Assembly (NCBI GenBank): GCA_013399695.1
Contig: VXAU01002296.1
Location: 1,520,744-1,584,743 of the forward strand
Direction of reading: 5' to 3'
Origin: Formicarius rufipectus
Lineage: Eukaryota; Chordata; Aves; Passeriformes; Formicariidae
Length of the DNA stretch: 64,000 nt
Shown piece by piece: positions 1 to 12,795 of this stretch. A model generated the notes under the pieces. It was not told where the DNA came from. It ran no database searches and saw only the letters and a list, made by a program, of their open reading frames with translations. The position numbers and the translations under genes are program-made. Positions within the stretch are counted from its first letter, which is position 1. Every line of letters begins with the position of its first letter.

Positions 1-104
1 CATAATTATGTACTGGACATGTTACCTTAATGATTTCTCATCCCTGTTGAAGTAGAAATGGATCTCTTAGTATAAGAAAACAATTATGTTACTACAGAGA
101 AAGT

Positions 105-187
105 AAAAAAAACAAAAACAAACAAAAAAAAAAAACACAAACAAACAAACAAAAAAACCCCACCCAACCAACCAAAATAAACAAACA
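105..187 (+). repeat. A/C-rich low-complexity tract
   Basis: This is an imperfect (CAAA)n-like stretch made almost entirely of A and C, with long A runs broken by single C bases and a short C-rich patch. I see no retrotransposon body next to it. It resembles four other tracts in the window. Confidence 0.85.
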
Positions 188-3100
188 GATGGTGTCATGA
201 ATAGTACTAATACCATAACACATTTGTAAAAGAGAATGGCTGTTTTCTTTTTCTTCCTATTTTATCAATCTGCAGTTTTATAATAATAGTCTACACATCA
301 CATATTCTGAGGAAATGATAGAACTTCCTGTTCTCTCACATCTGGAACATTAGCAAGCTCAGTTTCCAAAAAAATAGAGGCTAAATAATTTACCACACTG
401 TTTATTTCAAAGACCTCCTTCCAGAATTAAAGGAAATCTCTTTGCATGTTTCTAAAGGCATTGTTCCTTCAGTCTGTGATGTTCATCAGTCAGGTTTGAT
501 GCTTTTGTTTTTGTAATCTAAATAAATATAGTTCAATGGTTTGGAACTCCATGGTTATCCCAGTGGATTCCTCTATATCTATTGTGTAAAGCAACACTAG
601 GGGAAGCAAAGGATGACTAATTTTTTGAACATGAAATGATGGAAGCAAGTGGAAATCTCTACATTGTACTATAATCTGCCACTTTTAAAGACTCTTGTAA
701 AGCCAAATGATCCAATAGTTTCTAAATCTCTCACAGTTATATTTGTGTTTTGCACTTTTCCCCAATTTTTGCTACAATTTTCTGTAACTCGTTAATTCAT
801 TAGATACTGCTGGAAATTTGGTAAAACACCTCTCCTTTACTTATGGTTGGTATGTGCACACAGGCATCTACCAAACAATAACTCCTGGGTGTAAATTGAC
901 ACCTAGCTTGCAATAATATGTTCACAAAATTATGACCTAAATGAGAAACAAGTGTTCCAGTAAGGGAGAAGAACTCACCGAGAAACACCAGTTGAAAAGT
1001 GAAAGCCAATGGAAGTGCAACACAATACACTGAAAAAAGGTGTTAAAATGCAAATCAACTGGTTTTTTTTCTGACATACACTAAATTTTAAAAATATATG
1101 TAATATTGGAAGAGTTCTGCAAAGCAACGACATCCTAACTAAATTTCTGTGTAGTCTTTACTTGTAAATGGTTTTCACAGTACAGTAAACATAAGAGAAG
1201 GTTTGTACCTTGAGCAGAGCTTTACAGGAATGAGATTTAACATTTAGTGGCAAATCATTACAAAATGTGTTTAAAACTGAACACAAAATTTAAGATTTTC
1301 CTGGTATTTCCCATGTATCTGGATGTTTCTGCATGTCATACTTAAATAGAATTAAAATTGCTGTACACTTGCTGGATGTCTCTATGTCAGAAAAATAGAG
1401 AAAAAGATGATTTGGTTGATATAATCTGGATTGTGGCACAAACCCTCCACCTGTTCTGCCATTGAAATCAGGTTGACTCTGGGCAGCATCACACAATGCA
1501 CACTGCAAGACTGAGCCTATGGCTATACAAACAAACCCATGAAAAACAATGTCTAAGTGAAATGAGCTACAGGAAACAGCAGGATTTTATTCTAAGCCTG
1601 TCCCTTATACTGTCTACAGTAAAGAGAGATTGTCTTCTTAGAGTATTTGAACCTAATTATAAAACTCATGTCCATGGTAACTAACCAAGTCACCTTCTGA
1701 AGAGTCTCTCTTCCTGCTAACCACAGAACTAACTTAGGCTAAATGTCTAAATTTTAGAATTTCCACTTTTATAACAGGTAAATTTATAATAGATAAATCA
1801 TTCATTATTATGTTTTATTATTGACTTTGAGATGGCCATAATTTCACCCCATCCATTTTTTAAGTGCCTTTGTATACTTAAAAATGTAGCTGCTGCTACC
1901 AAGAGCATCTCAGACCTATGTAATACCACAGAAAACTAAATTCTTTCAGGGATCTCCAGATGATATCTGGAGTTCATTGCCCTCCTGAAAACCCTGGCAG
2001 AAGACAATGTTCACAGACAAAAAACACAACTCCATCTCATAATGTTGCCTAATGCAATATTTGTAGTTCATGAGAAGTAGTTTTTTTCACAATTGTATGA
2101 AGTGTGGTAGTGTTGAGCCTCTTATCATCATGAATTAAAAGTCATGATCAAAGTAGACATTTTAACTCAGCTTATAGAGGAAAGGTTTGGAAGACAAAGG
2201 GCAAAGTTTGAATTGTCCTTAAAGTTGTGTAGAAACTGAGAAGGGTGGGACCATTTCCTTGAGTAAGTCCACTATTTAGCCACTGAACTTTGGACACTGA
2301 GAAGCTCTAAAACTTACGAGCACAAAAGCGGCAGCAGAAATAGTTAAGATGGGAAGTGATTAACTCATGAACAATAAGAGGCTGGAAAGTACTGCAACAG
2401 GCCATTGGGAAATAATGATTACAGTCAGCCAAATGTGTTTTCTACTGACTGAACTAGGACCCATGATTTCTTTGTTGCAAAGCAAGGCATTGCTAAAAAT
2501 CATTGCTTCAATCATTGAATAAAATCTAAATAAAGTGGTGTTGCCTTGTACCTTCTTGGTGGACACCTTTGTGCTATAGGTGGTCACAGAAAGTAGCTCA
2601 TCAATGCTGGATTAATGAACAGCCCATGTTCCTCAATGTAATTTTTCTTTTGTAAGGTGAAGTGTTGCCCAAGTGGTGAATACAAAACAGGACAGTGTTC
2701 CTTAGCAACAAGAAGAAGAAACATACTGAAAGTTCACTGTTAAATCACACAATATTTATTATAAAAAGGAGAATCACTCAAGGGAACCTTTCTCAAGACT
2801 GAAGTTTGTGCAATCTAAAACTTGGAACAAGATTTTGACTAGACTGAGCAATCTGTTGAACTTTCCGAGACATGCTCTTGGTAAATTCATGTGTACCAAA
2901 GGTGCTGGAGCTGATTTGCTGCGAAGCAAGGCAATGTGTGCTCAAGGAAAGCCCAAATTTTATGAAGAATGTGAACTTGCTATTTTTACAGGACCTTGAA
3001 AAAGTTACACAGGCATCTCATATTGCACAATCCTAAAGTTCTTTCCTATCAAACAATTAGAAACATTCCATGGATACAAATTAGCATCACGGATGCTAAA

Positions 3101-4586
3101 ATATTGTCAGCATTCAATCAGTGAACATATTCTAGGCAAAATGTTAAGTTAAACATATTCTTACAGGGATTGTTGGTGCTAGAGGGGTGTCCATGTCATC
3201 ATTCTCCAGCTGCTCCAAAAGTCATTTCATGGAGACAGACATACACTGTACAATAAAGGCATTTGGAAAAAGCTTTCTCTTTTCTCCTTAAATGGAATTT
3301 ATCTTCCATTTTCTCACTTGAAGACAGGTTTTAAGCCATGGTTCACACTAAGCATTCAACAGTTCAGTATTTTACTTTAAGGCTGTCATCTCAGTAAAAA
3401 TATCCTCAAAGGTGACTATACTCATTCATAGAGAATATTGAAAAATTTGAAAATACTTTCCTATTATTCAGGTGTCTCTAAATAAAAGCTTTGCCTGGTA
3501 AAAGCATAGTCATGTCTCTTATGATTAATGCAGATAGTTCCATCACAGGGCATTTCACAAAGCCATGCGCTTTTTCTTTTGACTTCCCACATGGCCGTAT
3601 TACATCAAATTAACAGGGAGCAGTTCCTGGGTTCACTTCAATGCAAGAACTTCAATTCAAATCATCCCCACTGTTGCAGTCTGCATGTGATGGAAACACC
3701 TTCATTGTCTGCACCAGGACTGCCTTGCATGTAAAGTCCAGTTGCATCCACCTCACATGGGTTATCTCTCATCCATGGGAGCAGGAAGGGTGTCTGAGCT
3801 GCAGAACCCACACATCCAGTGCCCACTCGGGAGAGTGCTGTGGCCACCCTGTCCCTCCCCATCATGATGTGTCTCCCACGGGAATGCAGTTTGCCTGTCC
3901 TGGTTGGATGGGGGTTGCAGCACATTCCTGACAGATCCAAGATACAAAACATAAACAGGCAGTATAGTCCTTATACTATTCTCAGTCACCCAGACATCAA
4001 ACAACACCCGGACTTCTATTGTGTAGGGATTGTATCTTGATGGGTAGAAGAACAAAGAAATGTGTCAAAACATACAGGAACGTTTCTCCCAGACATGGTC
4101 ACATTTTTTTTTGAGTGTTAGTTAAATAAGCTCAGGTGGTTTGCACTGATTGTTTACACTTGAACTTTTCATTGGCTTAGTATTCCATAAACCTGACTAG
4201 ACAAGTTATTCATTCACAGATTTTTAAAAATGGGTGCACTTTGTTTCAAGATACAGATGTTAGTATAATAAAATACAAACAGATCTCTCAGAATGAATAA
4301 ACAGGAATCAGTGTTTATGCACGATACAGAGAATTGTGTAGGGACTTTTCCTCATTAAAATGGTAAACTAAGCCAAATTTAATTGCAACTTGAAAGCCAA
4401 AGGGAAGTATGTTACTATCTTATCCTGCAGGACACAAGGTAATTAAAAAAAAAAAAAAGTGCCATGCCAGTGACAGTGTAAACAGAAATACAAAATCAGA
4501 CTAGGCACTAGTATTTGGCATGCTTCATACCTATAGAGATTCATTTTCATTTCCAGTGATTTGCTGGCTTTGCTGTTTACAGAAAG

Positions 4587-4687
4587 AAAAAAAAAACACA
4601 AAACAAAACAAAAAACACACACACAAAAACAAAAACAAACAAAAAAAACAAACAAACAAACACAAACAAAAAAAACCAACACCAAAC
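4587..4687 (+). repeat. A/C-only low-complexity tract
   Basis: One hundred and one consecutive bases contain neither G nor T. The tract is an irregular mixture of CA, CAAA, CAAAA and longer A runs. The Phe/Cys/Val-rich frame on the opposite strand is a translation artefact of this composition, not a gene. Confidence 0.9.
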
Positions 4688-5267
4688 TAAAAAATACCAG
4701 AAAAGTCACTTTTTTTAAAAGCTGTCCTAAAGCACACTACATATATCTCCACTATATAACACTGGAAAACAAAATTAAATGCCATATAATATACTTTTTT
4801 ATTGTAAGACAGTTTATACAGGTTCTAGATTGATGTTCTGCAATGAAACAGAGAAAGCACTTGTAGAGACAATTACGTTTTCTTCCTTCTAACAAGGCAT
4901 TAGAAACAATAAGCTTCCTCTGTTTCCTTGCATAGTGACAAAAGGCTGTAAAAAAAAAGATATTAAGAAACTGGGCCATGAAGAAATATGGGCACCAAGA
5001 TGTAAAAGTTATAGTACTGATAACTTTGCTGATGCTGGGAAAGGCAGCATTTGGTTTGGGTAACTTTTTTAATAATTTTTTCTGAAGGTGTTTCAAAAAG
5101 TTGCTGAGGACAGTTTGCCTCCCTTGCTGTTTAGTAGTAAGACAAATGCACAGTTCAAACAAATACCCCACTAAATTTTTAAGCTAAAAGTACAATAAGG
5201 TATCCCTGTAAGTGAAAATAATGCATTATATTATTAAAATACTTTTGGCATCTAGCTTCTCCTATTT

Positions 5268-5297
5268 ATTTATTGTCACCCAAAGGTGACAATAAAT
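5268..5297. repeat. Perfect 13-bp inverted repeat with 4-base loop
   Basis: The left arm at 5268-5280 (ATTTATTGTCACC) is exactly complementary to the right arm at 5285-5297, with loop CAAA between them. Transcription of either strand would give a stable hairpin. No flanking terminal repeats or target duplications were seen, so a transposon origin is not supported. Confidence 0.75.
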
Positions 5298-8200
5298 TGC
5301 TGGTTGAGCTAAGCTGGCATGTCTCTAGCTAAAATATTGACAATTTGCAAAATAGATATCCTTGTAGTCAGCATGTATTAATAGCTCTGAGACCAGAACA
5401 GACTGTGGTGCTGCCTATCTTTGCACAATGACACTGTGGTTAGCAGAACCACGCTATAAATAAGCTGTGGGTTCTGTGTTCTTGGCTTTTTCAGCCTTAG
5501 GAGGCTGGAAATTAAAGCCTGAAAATCACAGGGAAGTGCACTAACCAGCCAATATAGGAGAAGAAGCAGGATATTGTGGTTTTTACTGGTACACAAGACA
5601 AATAATCTAGTTGTTCCCACCTAACTGAAAATTTTAAAAATACCTTGTTTTATCGAAAGTCTACAGGATGCCAGTTTCTCAGCAAGAATGGTTGAGCCAA
5701 ATGAGAGCACCTGAAGTTAACATCAAACCAATACCCAAGAAAGCCTATAAATAAAGCAATCTATCAAACCCCGCACAAACCAAACTTCAGATGTGATGGT
5801 GTCATACAACCACATGAAAGAAATTGCAAACATTTTTACAGTCCACAAAATGAAGGTTTAACCCAACCACTAAAAATAAGGGTTCCCTTAAATGAGTGCA
5901 GAGGAACCAGAAACCATCACATCCACCCATGAATCTGCCACTCCATTCTCCTGGCAGTGGTTGAATCTTTCTGTTAAGCCCCTGGAGGTAACACCAATTA
6001 GCAACTGTGCCGCAGGTTGGCACTTGGCCAGCTCCCATCAAACAATATTTACATCTCTCTTATCTGGTCATAAGTTCTTAAATTTGAACTTTTGGCATAC
6101 CCAAAACAACTACCTGCCTGTCACAGAAGTGTGCAGTGCATTGCTAGAGCCATAAAAGAGCTCCTACTATGTTTGCAAACTTGCGAGTCAGCAGACAGAC
6201 TCCCTTTCCTGAATGAATGGACTGAGTTCCCAAACTTGAATTCTGATCTGGTGAATGGAATTGAAATGCTTAACCAACCACCCAGTCAGATGTTAGCATA
6301 GTTGTTACCTAACCTGATCTAATCCCAGAGCTCTTCAAAAACCACCAGTATCCCTTAGCAGTGAGAATGGTTAGTAGCAAGGGGATTGGACTTCAGTAGA
6401 TAACTAATTTCAAAGTCCATCTGCTAGACTATTAACATAGCTCGGCGCACTTAAGCACATTTTAATGAAAAAATACTTGATTTTTTTTTTCCTTTCTTCT
6501 ACTACCCAAAACCAGAATCCAGGGATAAGTGTTTCTCCTGCAATGCTGGACTTCACTGTTGTCCTGTGCCCAACAAGAAAATGAGCTTGAGTTTCTGCTT
6601 TAGTTACCATACGTGTGTCCCCATTTCCTCTCAGTTCAGATTGTAGAGAGGTGCTGTGCAGGAACAGGTCTTCAGTGACTCTAGTTGATGTACGGTCAGA
6701 GCTGACACCCTGTTTTGAAAGTCACTGTGACTATAAGGAACTTTAAACAATTATTTTAACAGCTTATTTTCACTATCAGTCTTTGACCACTAACAGAGCA
6801 ACAGATACTGTTTCACTGGTTGACCTCAATTGCTGCATTATACAGTTAATAAACCACTACTTCTTTCACAGGAAGCCCTTACCTAAGAATCACTACTTCA
6901 GTATGTTTCAAATTCTCCTTGCAGAGAAATCAGATCAAGTCTGTTTCACATAGCAAAGAATAGGGGTAGATGCTCTTAGCCTTTCAACCTCTCAATTCCT
7001 CAGGTTTTCAAAAGACTGAGTCACCCTGATTTCAACCCACAAAAGGGCAGCCCCAGAATGCAAAACAATCTCTTTGTGCTGAATCTCTCTTTGCTTTCCC
7101 TGAACTTGAGTTGACATGAAATATTTGGCTAAGCTGTGCGCAGACTCCAAAGGCCAAGTCCCCTTCTCTCTGCCAAGCAGGTGGAGACAAAAACACAGAT
7201 AAGATTCATAGTTCTGTAACTTCTGCACCTGGGAAACATAAAGCCATGTCAGTGTTCAACTTCTTTTGGACATTGTATGTAAAAGCCACTAAAGTGGCAC
7301 ATGAGTGGCAAAGTCCTTCTCCATCAAGACTGTGTTCTCTAAATTCCTGCTATAGAGGTTATTAGTGGAGATTTGTATAATGTTCAAAGGGAAAAAACAA
7401 TGATGCTTTGATATGAGGCTTTTTGCCTTCCCTATCTTTCTTTTTAACCCATTCTCTACCACTCTACCTTGAGTTGTGCTGTTTACCTGCTTTTGCTACA
7501 GTGTCTGCTTTCTTGCAGACATCAGGACTTGGATGTCCAGAGTACACATGCTGTCAGGGCTGATAAGAGAGAATGAGTTTATCAGTGGGAAGGATGGTCA
7601 GTACTGTTACACTTTTGATTCTTTATTTGTTAGTCATAGTTTGCAGATGTTAGAGGGAAAGTAGCTTTGCATCTTCTTCAAACACTGCACGCAGAGAAAG
7701 CATGTGGCAATCCTCTGCAAACGCCAGGAATGTTAGGTCAGCATTACCCACTGCCCAGCTGGCTTGTGCAGAGCACTCAGGAAGGAGTAAATGATCTTGG
7801 CTATTAAGGGCATACTTATTGCAAAAACATGTTTCTGTAAACCATGTCAGGTTTCAGCTCTGTTCCTGAATTTTCTTTAGATTTTTGCCCACCACCCACT
7901 CCTTGATGAGCTCTGGGTAAATGCTCTCTTTGTCTGTTGTTAATTACCCTTGCCTACATGATGATAGCTGTTTTTTGATCAGTGTCTGAACAAAACTACC
8001 TTTGCTGGATAGGTCATGAAATAGGGCAAAATTTATGAGGCATTGTTCTCCAAATTATATTGCCATCAGATACCTTCTGTCAGAGACACTCTGAAATACT
8101 GTGTAGACATATTCTTTCATGTCACGGTGATCTGGAAATAATATCTCAGAAAGGACCAAAAGGGAAAGAAAAGACATTTTCTCACAAGGTTGTCTCAAAA

Positions 8201-11200
8201 TGGTGTTTTTAAAAATACCAGGATAATCTGTACTCTCTGCACAATGGGTGAAGGTGAACATTTTTTTCCTTCTGACACCTACTAGAGGGACAGTTAGACT
8301 GCAAAGCCCTTATTCTGCAACTGCATCATCATTTGTTTTTTAAAGATTCCTACTAGTCAGCCTCTCACAGAAATGGACACTTCCATGTCTCTTTGCACCT
8401 CAGCTTTCCTCACATCATTAACAAAATCATCACAAGCAACAACTCAGCAGGGAAACCAGTCATCTGCTTCTTAACAATGGGATGGGCAGGCAGTGAGCAA
8501 GGAAAAGAGTGGTAGTTTTTTGACCCTACCCATACCACTGACCTGATCAACTGCAAATCACGGCTTGCCAAAGTATATCCCCACTGGAGCAGGGGAAGAA
8601 CCAGTAAACATCCTGACACACTACTTTTTCATCAAATTTCATATTGAATCTGCACTGTATTTTCACACTCACTTTGAAAATGCAGGTTGTATCCATTTCA
8701 TCACATGAAACAGGTAGAATCCATTTAAAACAGCTTTCATGCTCCTCTTAGTTTTTCCTACTAAGCATGCTGAACAGTACTTTTCCTTATTACACATCAG
8801 TGCAAGAAGCAAAAGACAGATCAATGAGGCAAACTAAGTGGCTAAAAATATTTACTATACTGTTTCTGAGAATTTGGATACTCAAACAAGATCACACTAT
8901 CACAATATAATACCAGGATGTGGACTATGAAATTAATCTAAGAGAAAAGGAGAGTCTGTCAGAAAGTTTTGAATGCTCATGATACAACTGGAAGGGATGT
9001 ATACAGTGCTGTGCAGCACACAATAACATGTTTTTAAATGGCATGCTGCGCATGTATAAAGGCAATTGTGTTCCCTGATAGGCTTCAGAGGATTAATAAA
9101 CATGAGCTTGACAAGAATGCAATTCATTACCACACAATGAAATGATAATGAATTACACAGATAAAAACAATATAGCACAAAAAGGCCAGTTGTCTTGCCA
9201 GAAGTTATATAGAGAGAAAAACAATCTTAGTCTACCAGCTCTCAGTGTTTAGACACTACACCAATACTTTCACGTTTATGTCAGAAGGTCCTCAAGACAT
9301 GCGTTCTCTTCTTTTTTATTTCTCTTTTACTAACAAATTTGAAGTAAACTAGAAAGCTTACAATTAAAAGAGTTAAATCTCAAATACTTAGTTAAGACAC
9401 CAAAATAAACCTGGAGCTGCTGAAACGGAAAACAGGATGAGTCATAATCCAATAAATTCCTCAGGCTTGCCATGCTCTCAGGATATGTCAATATTCTCTA
9501 ATAAACCTGATGTTCAAAGGTTCAGAGTGGTCAGAATATGTGTTAGACAGTTACCAACATAAAAACAAAACGGAGATATATATGAACCTTCATTGCCCTT
9601 GTGCTTTGGGGACATGCTTCCCGGGTGTTTCCTTAGAAGGGCCCCAGTAACCTTCTGAGAGCATTCCTTGGTCCAGTGTGAGAACAATTTTTAAGGAACC
9701 AGAGTTCAGGTCGAGGGAACATTACCTCAAAGAGCAAGAGAGATCTAAGTCTCGGGAGTGTCCTAGAATTCAGAGTATTGCCTGGGTTGTTTTACCATAT
9801 ATAGCCTGGATACAGTCTTTAAATACTTTGACCTTCAAGTCTCTGATTTTTCCCTTACTCCGAAAAGTTCAGCTGGAAAAGCTGGAGCTCTGACTTATTT
9901 CAGCTCTATGATCTACAGGTTTCTAACTGAAGGATGTGTGTTTACATAGAATTATTTGTCAAAGAGAAAAAGAATAAAGTCATAGAAAAAGTCATGAACA
10001 CATAATAAAATAACAAAAACTCATTTATAAATTGAAACAGTCTACAGAAAATAAAAGGGACAGACCTTTAGCTGGTATAAACAGAAGCACTGACTAATCT
10101 TAAAGCTATAATTACTGAGAGAGAGCACACAAAAAATAAATGCATTGTATGCAGTACAAACAAAACAGTTTTGAGCTGTTTTCACAAACACAATAAGACA
10201 AAAAGAAGGGAGGTGAAAATCTATCTGTAGATTACTTTACTCCCTGTGTGCCTGCCAGGAATTTTACATGCAGTTATAGTTGTTTAACTATCAGAAACAC
10301 TGAGTGAGAAAATGGAAAGAATCCAGAAAACAGCAAAAAATGATCATAGAACTGGAGAGACTGATATGTCATGAGTGACTAAAATAGAACTGAATTTTTA
10401 AGACATTGGCTCTGTGACATTTAAAGAAATACAGCAATCTACAGTCAGAAAGGCATGAATACAAAAAGAGAGGGACTTTTATGGAAAAGAGGAAGGGAAA
10501 CTAAACATGGGATTATTAAAAAAAAAAAAAAAAAAAGAGGGGAAAAAAAAAATCATGCAGGATTTCCAAAGTAGACTGAAGTAGTCTCCCAAACACGGAG
10601 TATGTAAAATATTTGCTAGCCTAGGACTAACAATGTTCTCTTTTCCCAGACCTGCCTACAGTATGTCTCTTAAAAATTTCTTATTCCTGTCCTTATTAAT
10701 TGATCTCCACAGTTCAGTGTTCTTTGCTACTGAGTAGTAGCTAGCATTTTATTCAAGGATCACCTAGCTCTGATTGAAACAGTTTTTGAGAACAAACCAA
10801 TCCCTAACTTAGTCCCTGTTCTCTGTTATGTCTCCTACCAGTGCTGCCACAAACACTGAAGGAAACAGTGAAGGAAATTTCAAGATGCCAGCATCACATA
10901 CATGTACTTTCTTTCAGCACATGTTGAACTCACCGGCTGCTGCCAAGTCCTTAAGGCAAGAGTTTCCTTATTCTCCCTGGACTTAATAGAAAGCTATGGG
11001 ATAGAAATAAAGAGGAAGAGCATGTTGCCCTGGGATGGAGCAATCTGGAGGGGAAAAAAAAACCAGAATTAGCCAATTAAAGGTTAATCACAATTTGCTA
11101 GACTTTGACTATTTATCACACGCGTTCTGTCTGGGAAGTAACTTTGCATTCTATCTGCTCCTATCTCCTTTCTTTTGATAAGCTGAACAGAGCAAAACAC

Positions 11201-12249
11201 TGTGATACATTTATACATATAATGTATATATTTATTACATGTGTTGTAGTTGCAGTACATGAGCCAGTTGCTCTGACAATACAGGGGAAGGCCAACTCTT
11301 ACTAGAACAGTCTTACAGAGAAAAGGAATGCAATCCAAGTGCACCTTCAAGAAGGGGAACACTTATTTGACTCAAAATAATTAGAAAAAAATACTAGTTT
11401 CTCACATAAGCATTTGTTTTCCATTCTCATCTCTCTTCTCATTGTTTTCAAAGTATTCTGAAATTTTAAAGCCATTTTAAATTGTATGCCCTTTGAAAAA
11501 GTATTATGCAAATTCTACTTTACTCAAAGAATGTCACCCCATTCACTGCAAAGTAACACTTCATCAATAGAAGAAAGAATAAAACAACCATTAGCAAAGT
11601 CCTATTTAAAACAAAGAACTTAACAATCTCCAGAAAATATGGTGTTATCCAAGACAAAGGACACTCCATGACTGGCAGCTAATCACAGAATTTTTGCAGC
11701 AGAGAGCATACAAAAACAATTACTGTTTTTATCATGATTTTCCCTCAGACTCTAGTTTAACTGTTGGATGCTCATGGAGAAATCACCTGATTTTCCTGCA
11801 GATTCCACCAGCACTAGAAGTGTTTCCATATCTACTCACAATATCCCCTTTCCTTTTTCATTTCAGTAGACAAACAGCCTGAACTCTGAAGTTCTGATCA
11901 CCATTCAGGTTCTGGTTTCATGCTACACCAAAGTCTGATGCCTTTCTTTGTTCTGCTTATATGAATAAGCACTCATAAACACTTGGATTACCACATTTGA
12001 ACAAGCTGAACAGTAGCAGCTGTTGGAGCACCATGCTGCAAGGTTAAAGCAGATGATTCTCCTCCCCATCTCTGTCAGGGCTGGAGCATGAACAGTCTCA
12101 GAAGTTCCCATCCAGCACTGAGTAGATCTCCATACCCTACATACCCTTCTCAACCTTTTACATTGTGCAGCTGGCCCATTTAGCAGAAACCCCATTTGGG
12201 TTTCTTATAATCTGTAATAGTCACTGTACTGCTCTAAACATTGAAGTGG

Positions 12250-12795
12250 CCAGCAGAACTAGGGAAGTAATTGTTTTTCTGTGCTCAGAACTGGTCAGGT
12301 CACACCTCAAGTCCTGTGTCTAGGACTGAGACTCACACAAGAAAGGCATTGAGGTGCTGGAGCATGTCCAGAGAAGGTCAACAAAGGGTCTGGAGAGAAA
12401 GTCATACAAGGAGCAGCTGAGGCAGTTGAGGTTGTTTAGACAGGAGAAAAGGAGGCTTAGAGGAGACCTTATTGCTCTCGGTAACTACCAAAAAGGAGGT
12501 TATGGCCAGGTGGGGCTTCTCCCAGGCAACTAGTGACTGGACAAGACAAAATGGCCTCAAGCTGCACCAGGAGACGTTCACACTGGACACCAGGAAGAAT
12601 TTCTTCACTGAAGAGGTGGTCAGGCATTGGAAGAGGCTGCCCTGGGAGAGGTGGAGTCACCATCTCTGGAAGTGTTCAAGCAATGGCTGGACATGGCATT
12701 CAGTGCTATGGTTTAGTTGACTTCGTGGTGTTCAGTCAAAGGCTGGACTCAATGATCTTGGAGGTCTTTTACAACCTTAATGATTCTATGATTTA
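12250..12795 (+). mobile_element. CR1 LINE fragment, 3' end
   Basis: This is a degenerate 5'-truncated copy of the avian CR1 non-LTR retrotransposon. Broken frames still read typical CR1 C-terminal ORF2 peptides, such as the GLKLHQE and VVRHWKRLP motifs near 12564-12650. The copy ends in the ATTCTATG-like 3' repeat near 12783-12794 that CR1 elements use in place of a poly(A) tail. The 3' part shares the phrase 'gtgctatggttta' with the copies at 52845 and 56951, so these three belong to one subfamily. It is multiply interrupted and inactive. The 5' limit is approximate. Confidence 0.85.

Noticed and set aside
4752..5171. 139-codon minus-strand open frame
   Set aside because: Low-complexity Phe/Lys/Leu-rich composition from AT-rich DNA, with no homology I recognise.
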